From Baffinella frigidus (Eukaryota; Cryptophyceae; Cryptomonadales; Baffinellaceae), in contig MU646368.1 of NCBI GenBank assembly GCA_026770585.1, positions 354,205 to 368,844 on the forward strand: a stretch of DNA of 14,640 nucleotides, written 5' to 3'. The notes under the pieces were generated by a model, which worked only from the letters and a program-made list of their open reading frames with translations, was not told the DNA's origin and made no database searches. The translations under genes and the position numbers were made by a program. Below, piece after piece: positions 9,001 to 12,394 of the stretch (its first letter is position 1; each line of letters begins with the position of its first letter).

Positions 9001-11556
9001 GGGATTAATATCTATCAGGTGACGCGAGAGGGTTAGCACATTGGTTTTGAATAGGCCCCTCTAGCATTCTCGTGTGGGTTAGGCGAGACCTTGCAAAGAA
9101 CGGTCTTGAAGATCTCGCGCTTCCGGAGCTTGGGCACGCCCGACGTAAGGATCACAAGCGCGTCGCAGTTCTCCATCGCCTTCCTGCGCCCACGGCAGGT
9201 CATTACTGGGATTTTCAGGACGCAACGGTTCGTTTCGTGGTACTAAATGGTACGTAGCCACCTATCGACACGCAACTCCTCGTCCTTTCCACGTCCGATC
9301 TCGCGCTTCCGGAGCTTCGGCACGCCCGACGTGAGGATCACAAGCGCGTCGCAGTTCTTCATCGCCTTCCTGCGCAGGTCGCAGTGTATTTTGGCTCACA
9401 CTTTTGGTGGGACCGGGTCCGTTTCCGGGCCAAAGTCGACTTTTTTGTACCGTAGAACCAGAATGTCAACTTAAGAGTAGTAGAATCTATCAGCACGCTC
9501 GTCCCTCAGCACTCTAGCCCCTCATCACGCTAGTCCCTCATCACGCCGTGATGGCTCCAACCGAACGATGCCTGAGGAACGATACCGGAGGAACGATCCA
9601 CACGGTGGACTACGGACCTTTCATCAAAAGTCAACGTACCCTGTGGGCAGTTAACTTTAAGGATTTTCTAGCGCAAATTTGGTCACGTTACCGTTAAATC
9701 TAGGGGCCCGGAAACCCTCGAAGCCCACCGTTTGGACCTGAGGTGTCGTTCAGATTTCTAAACACTGGACTGGAAATCGCGTAGTGCCACACGAGAATGC
9801 TAGAGGGGCCTATTTAAAATTGAGATGTTTTTACAAGTAAGCGTTTGTGTAGTAACTTTCATATCCATTGGAGCCATTCAAGTAAAAATTATACCAGGCG
9901 CGAGGTTGGAACACCCTATCCTGGTACAAATGTTTACAACCACACATGTAAAAAGGTCCCTCTAGGATCCTCGAGTGGTGAGGTCGTCAGCTTTGCGGAT
10001 GTCTCTTGAGGGATTAGGGACCTCTAAACCCTAAACCCTAAACTCTGAGCTGTCTCTATTTGGGCTCACCACTTTGGTGAGACCGGGCGCGTCCCCGCTC
10101 CAAAGTTGACGCTCCAAAGTTGACGAATTTCTACCACACACACCGCACGTCAACATAAGAGCATCTGGGGCGGAACCTGAGGTCCTCAGCTTTGCGGATG
10201 TCGCCGATGAAGACCTCGGGCTCGTCGTCCTCCGCGGGCATCCCGATCTTGCGCAGCTTGGCGTTCGCCGCCATGATCGCGGCACTGCGCACACGCCACC
10301 CGAAGTTTACCAGAAAACAAGTCAGTTCACACAGAATTTACACCAAATTTCAGGAAAAAATGATTTTTCTGTGGCGAGAATGTCCACGTATGAACTTTCA
10401 GAATCGTAGGATCCTACGATTTCTCTCACAAGCCAGTCAGCTCTGCACTCTTGCGTGGCACGTCCACTAGCCACCCGAAGTTTACCAGATCGATCTGGAT
10501 ACCTGTAGTAAATTTCTCAAACGATAAAACCCTGAGAGTTTATCGTCTGGTGAAAAACGCTGCGCACAAGCAACAGCCACCCGACGTCAACCGGATCCGG
10601 TTATTGGAAAGATTTTTTTGGCCCTACCGTAGGGACCTAGGAAATCCCTACGGATCTCGTAGGGGGTGAATAGATGGCTTGCACACATCGTACCTCCTGT
10701 GAAATACCTGTAGTAAATTTCAGTGACGATAACCCCTGAGAGTTTATCGTCTGGTGAAAAAAAACGGTCTGGTTCAACCCGATCTGGTTCACTTCGGGTG
10801 GCTTGTGGAAGCCGCGCACGGACGCGTCAGCCCCGCGGGTATTCCTCGCTCTGCCTCACCCGGACTATTTTGAACTTGACATGCTGGGTTTGCGGTGCAA
10901 ATCCGTCAATGTTGGAGCAGAAAAGAGCACGGTCTCACCAGGTTGGTGAGGTCAAACAGACTGAGACAGAGGTTCTGTGAGGGAGAGGAGTTGATCCGAC
11001 CCCGAACCATGCGGAGTCGACTGTGACATATGTTGAGGGACTGCGCTGGGGCGTTGAGCAGGAGAGGAGGCAGAGGGGACTGACCTGTCGCCGAGCGAGG
11101 CACCCGTCCTCTCAAGCTTGACAGCGCTGCTCTTGTCGTGGACGAAGCCCTTGACATAGAAATCCTTTTCCATCTCCCGCAGTTTCTGCCACCAAACAAA
11201 ACGAGTGTCCGCTCACTTGAGATGCAAGGACACGCACCTCTCTGGACAACCAACGCGGCTGCATGGCTCCCGGAACCCCGTTTCCCACATGTGCAGGATG
11301 AAACTGACTCGAGAGAGACAATTCGAATGGCTTAGCGTACACTTCTGAAGGGCGAGCTCACCGTGAATGCCAGGAAGCCGGTGCGCCCCCCCGCACCCGT
11401 GACGAGGACCTCCTTGGGCACGCCGACAAGCATACGCGCGGACTGCGCACCCACGGCCCTGTGGCCGCGCAAGCCAATGCATGCATGCAGAGGCGCGAAC
11501 GCCGCGGCGTGCTCCGCGAGCGAGAGGGCCAGGAGGAGACCGCCAAACCCTCGCAT
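1..11556 (-). CDS. Plastid-targeted atypical SDR (NAD(P)-binding, At5g02240-like), split into 11-12 exons; 3' end probably outside window
   Basis: Assembled from minus-strand exons at 11362-11556, 11085-11185, 10177-10284, 9090-9183, 8567-8620, 7962-8003, 6785-6868, 5566-5674, 3886-3947, 2870-2920, 833-889 and tentatively 1-28. Phases agree at every junction and the eleven exons give 319 codons. Visible motifs in order: signal/transit leader (1-47), Rossmann glycine motif VLVTGAGGRTG (50-60), KGFVHDKSS (dinucleotide-binding loop), FIGDIRKAEDL, CDALVILTSGVPKL, IDWIGCKQQIDVAK, VEHIVLVSSMGV, GNGNILVWKAKAEAYL, PYTIIHPGGL, REIVVGVNDDLL, SIPRADVAEVVAQ, NRSFD. From memory, the same order occurs in the Arabidopsis At5g02240/At2g37660 family (for example NGNILVWKRKAEQYL and TVPRADVAEV). 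The substrate is unknown. Expected role: an NADP-dependent or NADP-sensing stromal protein. Oddities: many intronic exon copies, telomere-like introns and two inferred GC-AG introns. The family call is confident; that the gene is expressed and intact is inferred. Confidence 0.85.
60..235. repeat. Degenerate GGGTTTCGGG tract
   Basis: G-rich on the plus strand, variants GGGTTTCGGG and GGGGTTTGGGG, ending near 185 and switching to CCCTAAACCCC at 217-231. Confidence 0.85.
512..557 (-). pseudogene. Exon 11 copy with internal deletion
   Basis: The acceptor-like CTAG|GCGTTG and the end NRSFDFVSKE (again followed by GCTCGCCCCC) are kept, but about 13 bases in the middle are missing, so the frame breaks. 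Confidence 0.7.
541..665 (-). repeat. Repeat family B, copy 1
   Basis: Shared units: CTCACCAAATTGGTGAG palindrome, GGAAAGAGCCCGG, GTTGACGGATTTGTACC, CTTGAGAATAGGCGGGTTACC. It serves as the empty-site reference for the insertion at 4169-4387. Confidence 0.7.
680..780. mobile_element. Element F1 (TA-flanked)
   Basis: TIR TCCCTTAAGTGG(C) ... GCACTTAAGGGA with TA on both sides; centre GGTCCTAGGGCCCTACGGTA. It would supply the stop codon if exon 11 is read through. Confidence 0.75.
833..889 (-). CDS. SDR exon 11
   Basis: 57 nt, acceptor CACCCAACAG|GCG. It encodes ALLNKDLVINRSFDIVSKE; joined to exon 10 this gives AEVVAQALLNKDLVINRSFD, matching AEVCIQALLxxxxxKAFDLGSKPE in the family. No GT lies at the end; GAG|GCACGC would be a GC donor. 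Alternatively the frame reads through ARPLNPKFII and stops at TAA 775-773 inside element F1, making this the last exon. Confidence 0.75.
941..1104. mobile_element. Element I, TIR element with poly-C/poly-G arms
   Basis: CCTCGCTCATGAGAAACTGC plus C-run at the left and the complement (G-run, GCGGTTTCTTATGAGCGAGG) at the right, flanked GGGGTA/TACCCC. Inside are a tandem CCCCCCGAGGACCACCAC pair and small hairpins around CAGTAGGCATAGACCTACTG. Confidence 0.75.
1138..1333. mobile_element. MITE family A, copy 1 (TA-flanked)
   Basis: 196 bp with terminal inverted repeats starting GAGCGTTTGCGGTAATTG, flanked by TA at 1136-1137 and 1334-1335. Near-identical in reverse complement to 5844-6039. No transposase frame, so it is non-autonomous. 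TA duplication and TIRs suggest a Tc1/mariner-type mobiliser (inference). Confidence 0.85.
1369..1452. mobile_element. Element L1, 84 bp inverted repeat
   Basis: CTTAAGTCAATTCCTCTACA ... TGTAGGGGGGTTGACTTAAG; about 34 bp arms including ATTCGTCAACTTA. Same as L2 at 5725-5808 in reverse complement. Confidence 0.75.
1453..1476. mobile_element. Extra right end of MITE family A
   Basis: CCAATTACCGCAAACGCTCTA repeats the family A terminus. With the left end at 1138 it bounds a larger unit (1138-1474) holding copy 1, a scrap of exon 8 and element L1. Confidence 0.7.
1525..1780. repeat. Telomere-like GGGTTTAGGG tract in intron 10
   Basis: Degenerate TTTAGGG repeats with TTTGGGG and TTTCGGG variants. 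C-rich on the gene's coding strand. Confidence 0.9.
1788..1829 (-). pseudogene. Exon 10 copy with a 9-nt deletion
   Basis: Reads GASRSIPRADVVVQ: three codons of the AEV segment are lost in frame. The donor CCAG|GTGCTTG is kept, the acceptor AG is absent (GGATG before GGGCC). It lies beside element D1. Confidence 0.7.
1837..2007. mobile_element. Element D1
   Basis: TIR CGAGAATGCCAGAGG ... CCTCTAGCATTCTCG. The interior (GGATAGGGTG, TTTACTACACAAA) matches D2 at 9792-9973 in reverse complement. No frame of note. Confidence 0.7.
2035..2184. mobile_element. Element E, partial copy
   Basis: Reverse complement of most of 2262-2440, ending GTAGCCCGCTGTGTGG at 2184. The left TIR is missing. Confidence 0.65.
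2211..2261 (-). pseudogene. Exon 10 copy with destroyed acceptor
   Basis: Open 51 nt frame GVSHSVPRADLADVVVQ and donor GTGCAG|GTGTTT kept, but the acceptor AG is now GG where the end of an E element (TIR at 2262-2283) abuts the exon. Confidence 0.75.
2262..2440. mobile_element. Element E, complete copy in intron 10
   Basis: TIR CCACACGCAGCGGGCTACGA ... CTTCGAAGTCCGCTGCGTGG. The interior has CCTACGGATTGCCTACCGTA and GCTTAAGGGTCATTC. Partial copies at 2035-2184, about 2548-2612 and 2697-2842 bracket exon 10 copies. Confidence 0.75.
2450..2557 (-). other. Coding-like fragment of unknown origin
   Basis: The minus strand is open with mostly G or C at third codon positions and reads RDLKAYSRRLKLPSWVFEAV then WKLCLSKYAPTPP. 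It matches nothing in the SDR family. It lies in intron 10 between E elements and could be a captured piece of another gene. The plus strand is also open here, so this is weak. Confidence 0.25.
2548..2612. mobile_element. Element E, end fragment
   Basis: CGCTCAAGGGTTGTTCGAAA then CCCTTCGAAGTCCGCTGCGTGG; only the right end is present. Confidence 0.65.
2642..2692 (-). CDS. Possible alternative exon 10
   Basis: Exactly 51 nt and open: GVSRSIPRVDVADVVVL. Acceptor TGGCCAG|GGGGTT and donor CCTG|GTGCTT are both present, phase 0 on both sides. Compared with 2870-2920 it has Ala to Val in PRADVA and Gln to Leu at the last codon. It could be used instead of, or after, exon 10, or be a well-preserved dead copy. 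Inverted-repeat E elements flank it on both sides. Confidence 0.45.
2697..2842. mobile_element. Element E, partial copy with internal duplication
   Basis: Starts CCACACAGCGGACTTCGAAG. A stretch ACGGTAGGCAATCCGTAGGG and on to GGGGGGGTTC is repeated twice (about 2756-2789 and 2792-2827). The right TIR is missing. Confidence 0.65.
2870..2920 (-). CDS. SDR exon 10 (copy with best splice sites)
   Basis: 51 nt, 17 codons, phase 0 both sides. Acceptor ACTCTCAG|GGAGCT, donor GCCCAG|GTGCTT. It encodes GASRSIPRADVAEVVAQ; (S/T)xPRADVAEVxxQ is the most conserved C-terminal motif of these atypical SDRs. Four copies exist (1788-1829, 2211-2261, 2642-2692 and this one). I chose this one because both splice sites and the PRADVAEV motif are intact. 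Confidence 0.78.
2928..3165. repeat. Telomere-like/GGGTCTA tract at the end of intron 9
   Basis: Starts with GGGTTTAGGG, then about a dozen GGGTCTA units (2985-3078), then GGTGTTTGG variants. On the coding strand it runs straight into the exon 10 acceptor. Confidence 0.9.
3202..3237 (-). pseudogene. Copy of the exon 9 3' end
   Basis: Reads VNDDLLDNFADL with the donor CTG|GTCTGC kept. The GEREIVVG part and the acceptor are replaced by unrelated sequence. Confidence 0.7.
3312..3412 (+). repeat. Direct repeat G, copy 1
   Basis: AGGGGGTGACTAGATGGCTG through GGGTTGGTGGTGGA, about 100 bp, repeated at 3781-3880 with few changes. A related piece is at 10660-10700. Confidence 0.8.
3532..3678. mobile_element. 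Element J, 40-bp TIRs
   Basis: 3532-3571 pairs with 3639-3678 at 37 of 40 positions (key core ATTAGATTCGTAAAGCAACT). The interior has a T10 run. No gene. Confidence 0.75.
3722..3739 (-). pseudogene. Very short exon 9 scrap
   Basis: The coding strand CTCGACAACTTCGCTGAG matches LDNFAE of exon 9 and is followed by CTGGTATGTCC at the donor position. Only 18 to 25 bases match. Confidence 0.5.
3781..3880 (+). repeat. Direct repeat G, copy 2
   Basis: Second copy of the block at 3312-3412, directly adjoining the exon 9 donor. Confidence 0.8.
3886..3947 (-). CDS. SDR exon 9 (functional copy)
   Basis: 62 nt, phase 1 in and phase 0 out. Acceptor GGGGGCAG|GA, donor GAGCTG|GTCTGT. After the G from exon 8 it reads GGEREIVVGVNDDLLDNFAEL, matching GGVRELLVGKDDELL in the plant family. 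Two partial copies, 3202-3237 and 3722-3739, lie in the following intron. Confidence 0.82.
4169..4387. mobile_element. MITE family A, long hairpin copy
   Basis: 219 bp: two arms of 103 bp (4169-4271, 4285-4387) around a 13-base loop. I counted one mismatch between the arms. Flanked by TA at 4167-4168 and 4388-4389. The outer 60 or so bases match the other family A copies; the inner part is different. Confidence 0.9.
4413..4571. mobile_element. Element C, 159 bp, AACTT target duplication
   Basis: Imperfect TIRs CGCTCGGATCCACAACATTT and (reverse) CACTCCGATCCACAAGATTT, flanked by AACTT at 4408-4412 and 4572-4576. The empty site AACTT occurs once in family B copy 1. No coding sequence. Confidence 0.75.
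4665..5025 (+). repeat. Short tandem (27 bp) and a 45-bp direct repeat
   Basis: AGGTGGCCACTTATGAATCC occurs at 4665 and 4692. CGTGTTTG(T/C)ACTATCAACG and CTCTCCCG follow at about 4847 and 4978, bracketing the inverted exon 8 copy. Confidence 0.75.
4889..4954 (+). pseudogene. Inverted copy of the exon 8 3' end plus donor
   Basis: The plus strand reads VPYTIIHPGGLSNKP in frame and then CCCG|GTGAGCGCCAGGATGTGGTG, repeating the end of exon 8 and about 20 bases of the following intron, but in the opposite orientation to the gene. The first half of the exon is absent. Confidence 0.7.
5036..5175 (-). pseudogene. Exon 8 fragment split by element F2
   Basis: The coding strand before the element reads GGGTGTGGGGTGCCCTA and after it TACCATCACCCACCC. 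Joined at TA this matches GGGGGTGCCCTACACCATCATCCACCC of exon 8, with small gaps. The inserted piece is the 97 bp TIR element at 5056-5152. Confidence 0.6.
5056..5152. mobile_element. Element F2 (TA-flanked) inside an exon 8 fragment
   Basis: 97 bp, TIR TCCCTTAAGTGGCG ... CGCCACTTACGGGA, TA at 5054-5055 and 5153-5154. The central 40 bases are the same as in F1. Confidence 0.78.
5221..5402 (+). repeat. Tandem duplication, 93-bp unit
   Basis: Two copies at 5221-5313 and 5314-5402, each with the palindrome ACTTACGCCGTAAGT and CACAGTCGTGAAAACG. Differences are scattered substitutions. Confidence 0.85.
5566..5674 (-). CDS. SDR exon 8 (functional copy)
   Basis: 109 nt, phase 0 in and phase 1 out. 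Acceptor CGTGCACAG|ATCGGC, donor AAGCCCG|GTGAGCGCC. It encodes IGNGNILVWKAKAEAYLMGV then GVPYTIIHPGGLSNKP. GNILVWKxKAExYL and PYTII+xGGL are signature stretches of this family, the lysine- and arginine-rich helix and the substrate-side strand. At least five degenerate copies lie within about 1 kb. Confidence 0.88.
5725..5808. mobile_element. Element L2, 84 bp inverted repeat
   Basis: Same length and arms as L1, CTTAAGTCAACTCCCCTACA ... TGTAGAGGAATTGACTTGAG. It is part of the block shared with 1138-1455. Confidence 0.75.
5821..6086 (-). pseudogene. Exon 8 copy split by a TA-inserted MITE
   Basis: The coding strand from 6086 reads IGNGNILVRKAKAEA (Trp to Arg), is interrupted at the TA of the next TAC codon by the 196 bp element at 5844-6039, and resumes at 5843 with TAC CTG ATG GGG CTG GGG GTG (YLMGLGV). 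The rest of the exon and both splice sites are missing. Confidence 0.75.
5844..6039. mobile_element. MITE family A, copy 2, inserted in an exon 8 copy
   Basis: 196 bp, TIR GAGCGTTTGCGG, TA at 5842-5843 and 6040-6041. The interrupted target is the GCG-TAC-CTG codons of an exon 8 copy. Confidence 0.88.
6186..6219 (-). pseudogene. Short degenerate exon 8 copy
   Basis: The coding strand resembles GCTACAGGAACATCTGGTCTGGAAAGCGAAG in pieces: an altered GNGNIL-VWKAKA segment with a one-base deletion that breaks the frame. There are no splice sites. Confidence 0.55.
6322..6383 (-). pseudogene. Exon 8 copy, 5' half
   Basis: Reads IGDGNILVWKARAEEYLKG and then drifts (CVVQ). The acceptor is lost (CATGCAT before ATCGG) and the PYTIIHPGG half is absent. 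Confidence 0.7.
6420..6605. repeat. GGGTTTCGGG/GGTTTTCGG tract in intron 7
   Basis: Degenerate TTTCGGG and TTTTCGG units, C-rich on the coding strand. Confidence 0.85.
6621..6671 (-). pseudogene. Copy of 3' half of SDR exon 7
   Basis: Reads SMGVSERKNNDDNMLNK and keeps the donor AACAAG|GTGCATG. The 5' half is replaced by GGGTTCG-type repeat, so there is no VEHIVLV and no acceptor in place. Confidence 0.75.
6785..6868 (-). CDS. SDR exon 7 (functional copy)
   Basis: 84 nt, 28 codons, phase 0 on both sides. It encodes ELGVEHIVLVSSMGVSERK then NNDDNMLNK; VxHIVxVxSMG is the fifth beta-strand segment and LNK precedes GNGNILVWK in the family. The acceptor is made by a telomere-like repeat, CTAAACCCTAG|GAGCTG. 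The donor is AACAAG|GTACCG. Truncated copies lie at 7131-7182 and 6621-6671, with shorter scraps near 6946-6964 and 6998-7012. Confidence 0.85.
6870..6996. repeat. Telomere-like tract forming the 3' end of intron 6
   Basis: GGGTTTAGGG repeats, interrupted by an exon 7 scrap at 6946-6964. The last repeat, CCCTAG on the coding strand, is the exon 7 acceptor. Confidence 0.9.
6946..7012 (-). pseudogene. Two short scraps of the exon 7 acceptor end
   Basis: At 6946-6964 the coding strand reads CCCTAG|GAGCTGGGGGTGAAGC, and at 6998-7012 GCGCAG|GAGCTGGGACATGC. Both resemble the acceptor and first codons of exon 7 and then break off, one of them directly into telomere-like repeat. Confidence 0.5.
7131..7182 (-). 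pseudogene. Copy of 5' two-thirds of SDR exon 7
   Basis: Translates as ELGVEHILLVSSMGVSER and then diverges. The acceptor AG is replaced (GCGG|GAGCTG), and the NNDDNMLNK end and donor are missing. Confidence 0.75.
7283..7351. repeat. 20-bp perfect inverted repeat
   Basis: CTATGTGAGGGTGGATACGC at 7283-7302 pairs with 7332-7351, loop 29 bases. A short direct echo, CTATGTGAGG, precedes it at 7272. Confidence 0.8.
7351..7497. mobile_element. Hairpin element sharing the GAGCG terminus
   Basis: TA-GAGCG ... CGCTC-TA ends like family A but with a different interior. An inner stem (7401-7431 with 7442-7472) pairs 29 of 31 positions around a 10-base loop. The interior (TTGGAGCCATTTTGTC) is echoed in part near 8899 and 9867. 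Confidence 0.7.
7713..7960. repeat. CCCTAAA tract at the 5' end of intron 6
   Basis: ACCCTGCACCCTGC units, then CCCTAAA repeats up to the exon 6 donor. This is the one long intronic tract that is G-rich on the coding strand. Confidence 0.9.
7962..8003 (-). CDS. SDR exon 6, 14 codons
   Basis: 42 nt micro-exon with acceptor CCCCAAACCAG|ATT and donor GCCAAG|GTGTTGG. It encodes IDWIGCKQQIDVAK, matching VDWIGQKNQIDAAK in the plant family. It sits between two telomere-like arrays: 7851-7958 (C-rich on the plus strand) and 8006-8510 (G-rich on the plus strand). No second copy was seen. Confidence 0.85.
8006..8515. repeat. 500-bp telomere-like tract filling intron 5
   Basis: Mixed GGGTTTAGGG and GGGTTTGGGG units with higher-order repetition (AGCTCAGGGTTTAGGGCTTA and AGACTTTAGAG recur near 8170 and 8310). 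Confidence 0.92.
8565..8568 (-). promoter_or_regulatory. Inferred GC 5' splice site of intron 5
   Basis: The coding strand is GAGGAG|GCGCGGCCCCC followed by GAAACCC repeats. Only this cut restores TPEE-IDWIG in phase 0; no GT occurs before the homology ends. Confidence 0.55.
8567..8620 (-). CDS. SDR exon 5 with inferred GC donor
   Basis: 54 nt, 18 codons, acceptor CCCTCGCAG|TTAATC. It encodes LIGRQRMPKFYYNDTPEE. PKFYYNDTPEE followed by IDWIG from exon 6 aligns with the plant xPEFIFEDGQYPEQVDWIG region. No GT lies near the end. The only phase-0 boundary that joins correctly is GAG|GCGCGG, a GC-AG intron (8004-8566). Reading through would add ARPPKPETLTL and then stop within about 25 codons. 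Confidence 0.75.
8806..8891 (-). pseudogene. Degenerate copy of SDR exon 4 lacking acceptor
   Basis: Translates as PENCGLLVILTSGVPKLRKR followed by EIFKTVLSK. The donor TCCAAG|GTCAAC is kept, but sequence upstream of GGAGAATTGC has nothing resembling the cag|GAAGGCGATG start of the intact copy. CDA has become CGL. It lies in intron 4, 200 bp downstream of the intact exon on the coding strand. Confidence 0.75.
9090..9183 (-). CDS. SDR exon 4 (functional copy of three)
   Basis: 94 nt, phase 2 in (G completes AGG) and phase 0 out. Acceptor GGGCGCAG|G, donor TGCAAG|GTCTCG. It encodes KAMENCDALVILTSGVPKL then RKREIFKTVLCK. CDALVILTSxVPK is the fourth beta-strand motif of the family. Of the three tandem copies (also 8806-8891 and 9297-9369), only this one keeps both splice sites and the full exon. 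Confidence 0.85.
9297..9369 (-). pseudogene. 3'-truncated copy of SDR exon 4
   Basis: The acceptor CTGCGCAG|G is kept and the frame KAMKNCDALVILTSGVPKLR is open, but similarity stops at GAGATC. The following bases (GGACGTGG) are unrelated and there is no matching donor. It lies in intron 3, upstream of the intact exon on the coding strand. Confidence 0.75.
9390..9485 (-). repeat. Repeat family B, copy 3
   Basis: TTGGCTCACACTTTTGGTGG, GGGCCAAAGTCGAC, TTTGTACCG and GTCAACTTAAGAGTAG in the family order. Confidence 0.6.
9486..9791. other. Intron 3 stretch without gene
   Basis: Contains a short tandem of CACGCTAGTCCCTCAT type (9491-9550) and a pair of GAGGAACGAT units near 9570-9597. Nothing else recognised. 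Confidence 0.5.
9792..9973. mobile_element. Element D2
   Basis: CGAGAATGCTAGAGGGGCCT at the left and CCTCTAGGATCCTCG at the right; interior shared with D1. A solo end, CCCCTCTAGCATTCTCG, lies at 9056-9072. Confidence 0.7.
9981..10003 (-). pseudogene. Copy of the last 23 nt of exon 3
   Basis: The coding strand reads DIRKADDL (exon 3: DIRKAEDL) and then CACCACTC where the intact exon has the donor CAGGTT. It lies directly beside element D2. Confidence 0.6.
10052..10172 (-). repeat. Repeat family B, copy 4
   Basis: GGGCTCACCACTTTGGTGAG, then CTCCAAAGTTGACG duplicated in tandem, then GTCAACATAAGAGCATC. It ends next to the exon 3 donor. Confidence 0.6.
10177..10284 (-). CDS. SDR exon 3: third beta-strand region
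   Basis: 108 nt, phase 2 in and phase 2 out. Acceptor GTGTGCGCAG|T, donor CTCAG|GTTCCG. It encodes AAIMAANAKLRKIGMPAEDD then EPEVFIGDIRKAEDL; VFIGDIRxAEDL is the usual 'GD+ D.. SL' segment of atypical SDRs. A degenerate copy of its last 23 nt lies at 9981-10003. The insert before EVFIGD is longer than in the plant proteins I remember, so the upstream boundary is slightly less certain than the downstream one. Confidence 0.8.
10402..10421. repeat. 20-bp perfect palindrome
   Basis: AATCGTAGGATCCTACGATT reads the same on both strands. Confidence 0.8.
10499..10762. repeat. Direct repeat H (two copies) in intron 2
   Basis: 10499-10557 and 10704-10762 both carry ACCTGTAGTAAATTTC, ACGATAA and CCTGAGAGTTTATCGTCTGG. 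Each is bordered by GCCACCCGA(A/C)GT-type ends (10296, 10470, 10576 and, inverted, 10795). Between them is a stretch related to block G with CCCTACCGTAGGGACCTAGG. Confidence 0.65.
10847..10960 (+). repeat. Repeat family B, copy 5
   Basis: CTCTGCCTCACCCGGACTAT, TTGACATGCTGG, GAGCAGAAAAGAGCACGG and CTCACCAGGTTGGTGAG, in the orientation opposite to copies 1-4. Confidence 0.65.
11085..11185 (-). CDS. SDR exon 2: second beta-strand and cofactor loop
   Basis: 101 nt, entering in phase 0 after GGTGGCAG and leaving in phase 2 at GACAG|GTCAGT. It encodes KLREMEKDFYVKGFVHDKSS and then AVKLERTGASLGD, matching the beta2 segment after the glycine loop in this family (V+GFVRDKSS-like). Intron 1 (11186-11361, 176 nt) has an in-frame stop, is the shortest intron, and is free of telomere-like repeats. 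No extra copies were seen. Confidence 0.85.
11362..11556 (-). CDS. SDR exon 1: bipartite plastid leader plus Rossmann glycine motif
   Basis: 65 codons, phase 0 at the end, donor ACG|GTGAGC. The ATG at 11556 is the first one after an in-frame TAA 15 bases upstream, with CAAACACC before it. Residues 2-14 form a hydrophobic signal-peptide core (GFGGLLLALSL), followed by EHAAA|FAPLHA, where F would be the first transit-peptide residue. An Arg- and Ala-rich, acid-free stretch follows to about residue 43. VLVTGAGGRTG at 50-60 is the TGAxGxxG dinucleotide-binding loop of atypical SDRs. No second copy of this exon was seen in the window. Confidence 0.85.
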
Positions 11557-11700
11557 GGTGTTTGTGTGACTCGATCCTTAAAAGGGTTTTAAAAGCCGGT
11601 CCTGAGGCGGGCCCGGTCCAAAAAAATAGAAAAGGCAGTCCCGAGGCGGGCGCGACGTTTTTCTTATTTTCACGTGACAGACGTGGGGAGAGAGCGTTGT
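11557..11700 (-). promoter_or_regulatory. Probable 5' UTR/promoter of the SDR gene with a short tandem duplication
   Basis: On the coding strand two similar units follow each other: CGCCCGCCTCGGGACTGCC then TTTTCTATTTTT, and GGGCCCGCCTCAGGACCGGC then TTTTAAAACC. The second, TTTTAAAA, is about 50 bases before the ATG and could act as a TATA-like site. Position and repetition are what I see; function is inferred. Confidence 0.3.
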
Positions 11701-12094
11701 TCTTCTCAGTCTGTTGGAGAGATCCGCTCTGCTCTGCGGCAGCGACTTCGAGGATCAGGGCTCTGCTAGCTGCGTGCTCCCGAAGCAGCTCAGGCGACAG
11801 GGCTCGGGCACCTCTGGGGCGGCAGGCGACAGGTAGGAAGGAGTCGGTGGGCCCTCGGTGAAGCATGCCTCGCCCCATGCGTGGGAATGGGCGAAAGCGG
11901 GGGGGGGGGAGAGGGGGGAGCAAGGGGCGGTCAGGCTTGGGGCGGGGAGACGCGGATGCGGGCACTGTACGGCGGGAAGGACCTTCACAAGGAGGGGCCG
12001 AGAAGCGCACTTCGTTCGGCAAGGTCTCCTCCCCGACGAGCAATCCCACATAGAGACAAACCCACGCCGCGGAAGCAGAACCCAGTTAACTCTT
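11701..12094. other. Upstream flank without recognised gene
   Basis: GC-rich, with a G-rich tract at 11899-11923. Long frames are open on both strands, including one on the minus strand from 12049, but they show no recognisable motif and the minus one overlaps exon 1 in another frame. I see no supported gene. Confidence 0.5.
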
Positions 12095-12096
12095 AG

Positions 12097-12215
12097 CTCT
12101 GCCTTACTCGGGTTGACCGACTATTCTCAAGTTGACATGCTGGTGTTCCGGTACAAACCCGTTAACTTTGGAGCGGAAAAGAGCCCGGGATCACCAAATT
12201 GATGAGACCAAATCG
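12097..12215 (+). repeat. Repeat family B, copy 6
   Basis: CTCTGCCTTACTCGGGTTGA, CTCAAGTTGACATGCTGG, GGAGCGGAAAAGAGCCCGGG and ATCACCAAATTGATGAG. Confidence 0.65.
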
Positions 12216-12342
12216 ACTGCGACATTGCTAGGATTCCTGCTTTGTCCGGTACTTACGAAGGGTCTCGAAAAACGGCGATTCGCCCCCCCTCTGAAGGTTG
12301 CTGGCAGCCCGCACTAGGCGGGGCACACGTTCCTTTCAAACG

Positions 12343-12344
<2 letters not shown>

Positions 12345-12393
<49 letters not shown>
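12345..12393. repeat. (CT)n microsatellite
   Basis: About 24 uninterrupted CT units, followed by CTCCCTCTCTCTC. Confidence 0.95.

Positions 12394-12394
<1 letters not shown>

Noticed and set aside
11213-12049. A 278-codon minus-strand frame as a gene
   Set aside because: It overlaps exon 1 and intron 1 in another frame, is Arg/Pro-rich as expected of GC-rich DNA, and shows no family motif.
12345-12393. (CT)n as the polypyrimidine tract of an exon
   Set aside because: No acceptor with an open, recognisable exon follows it on the plus strand.
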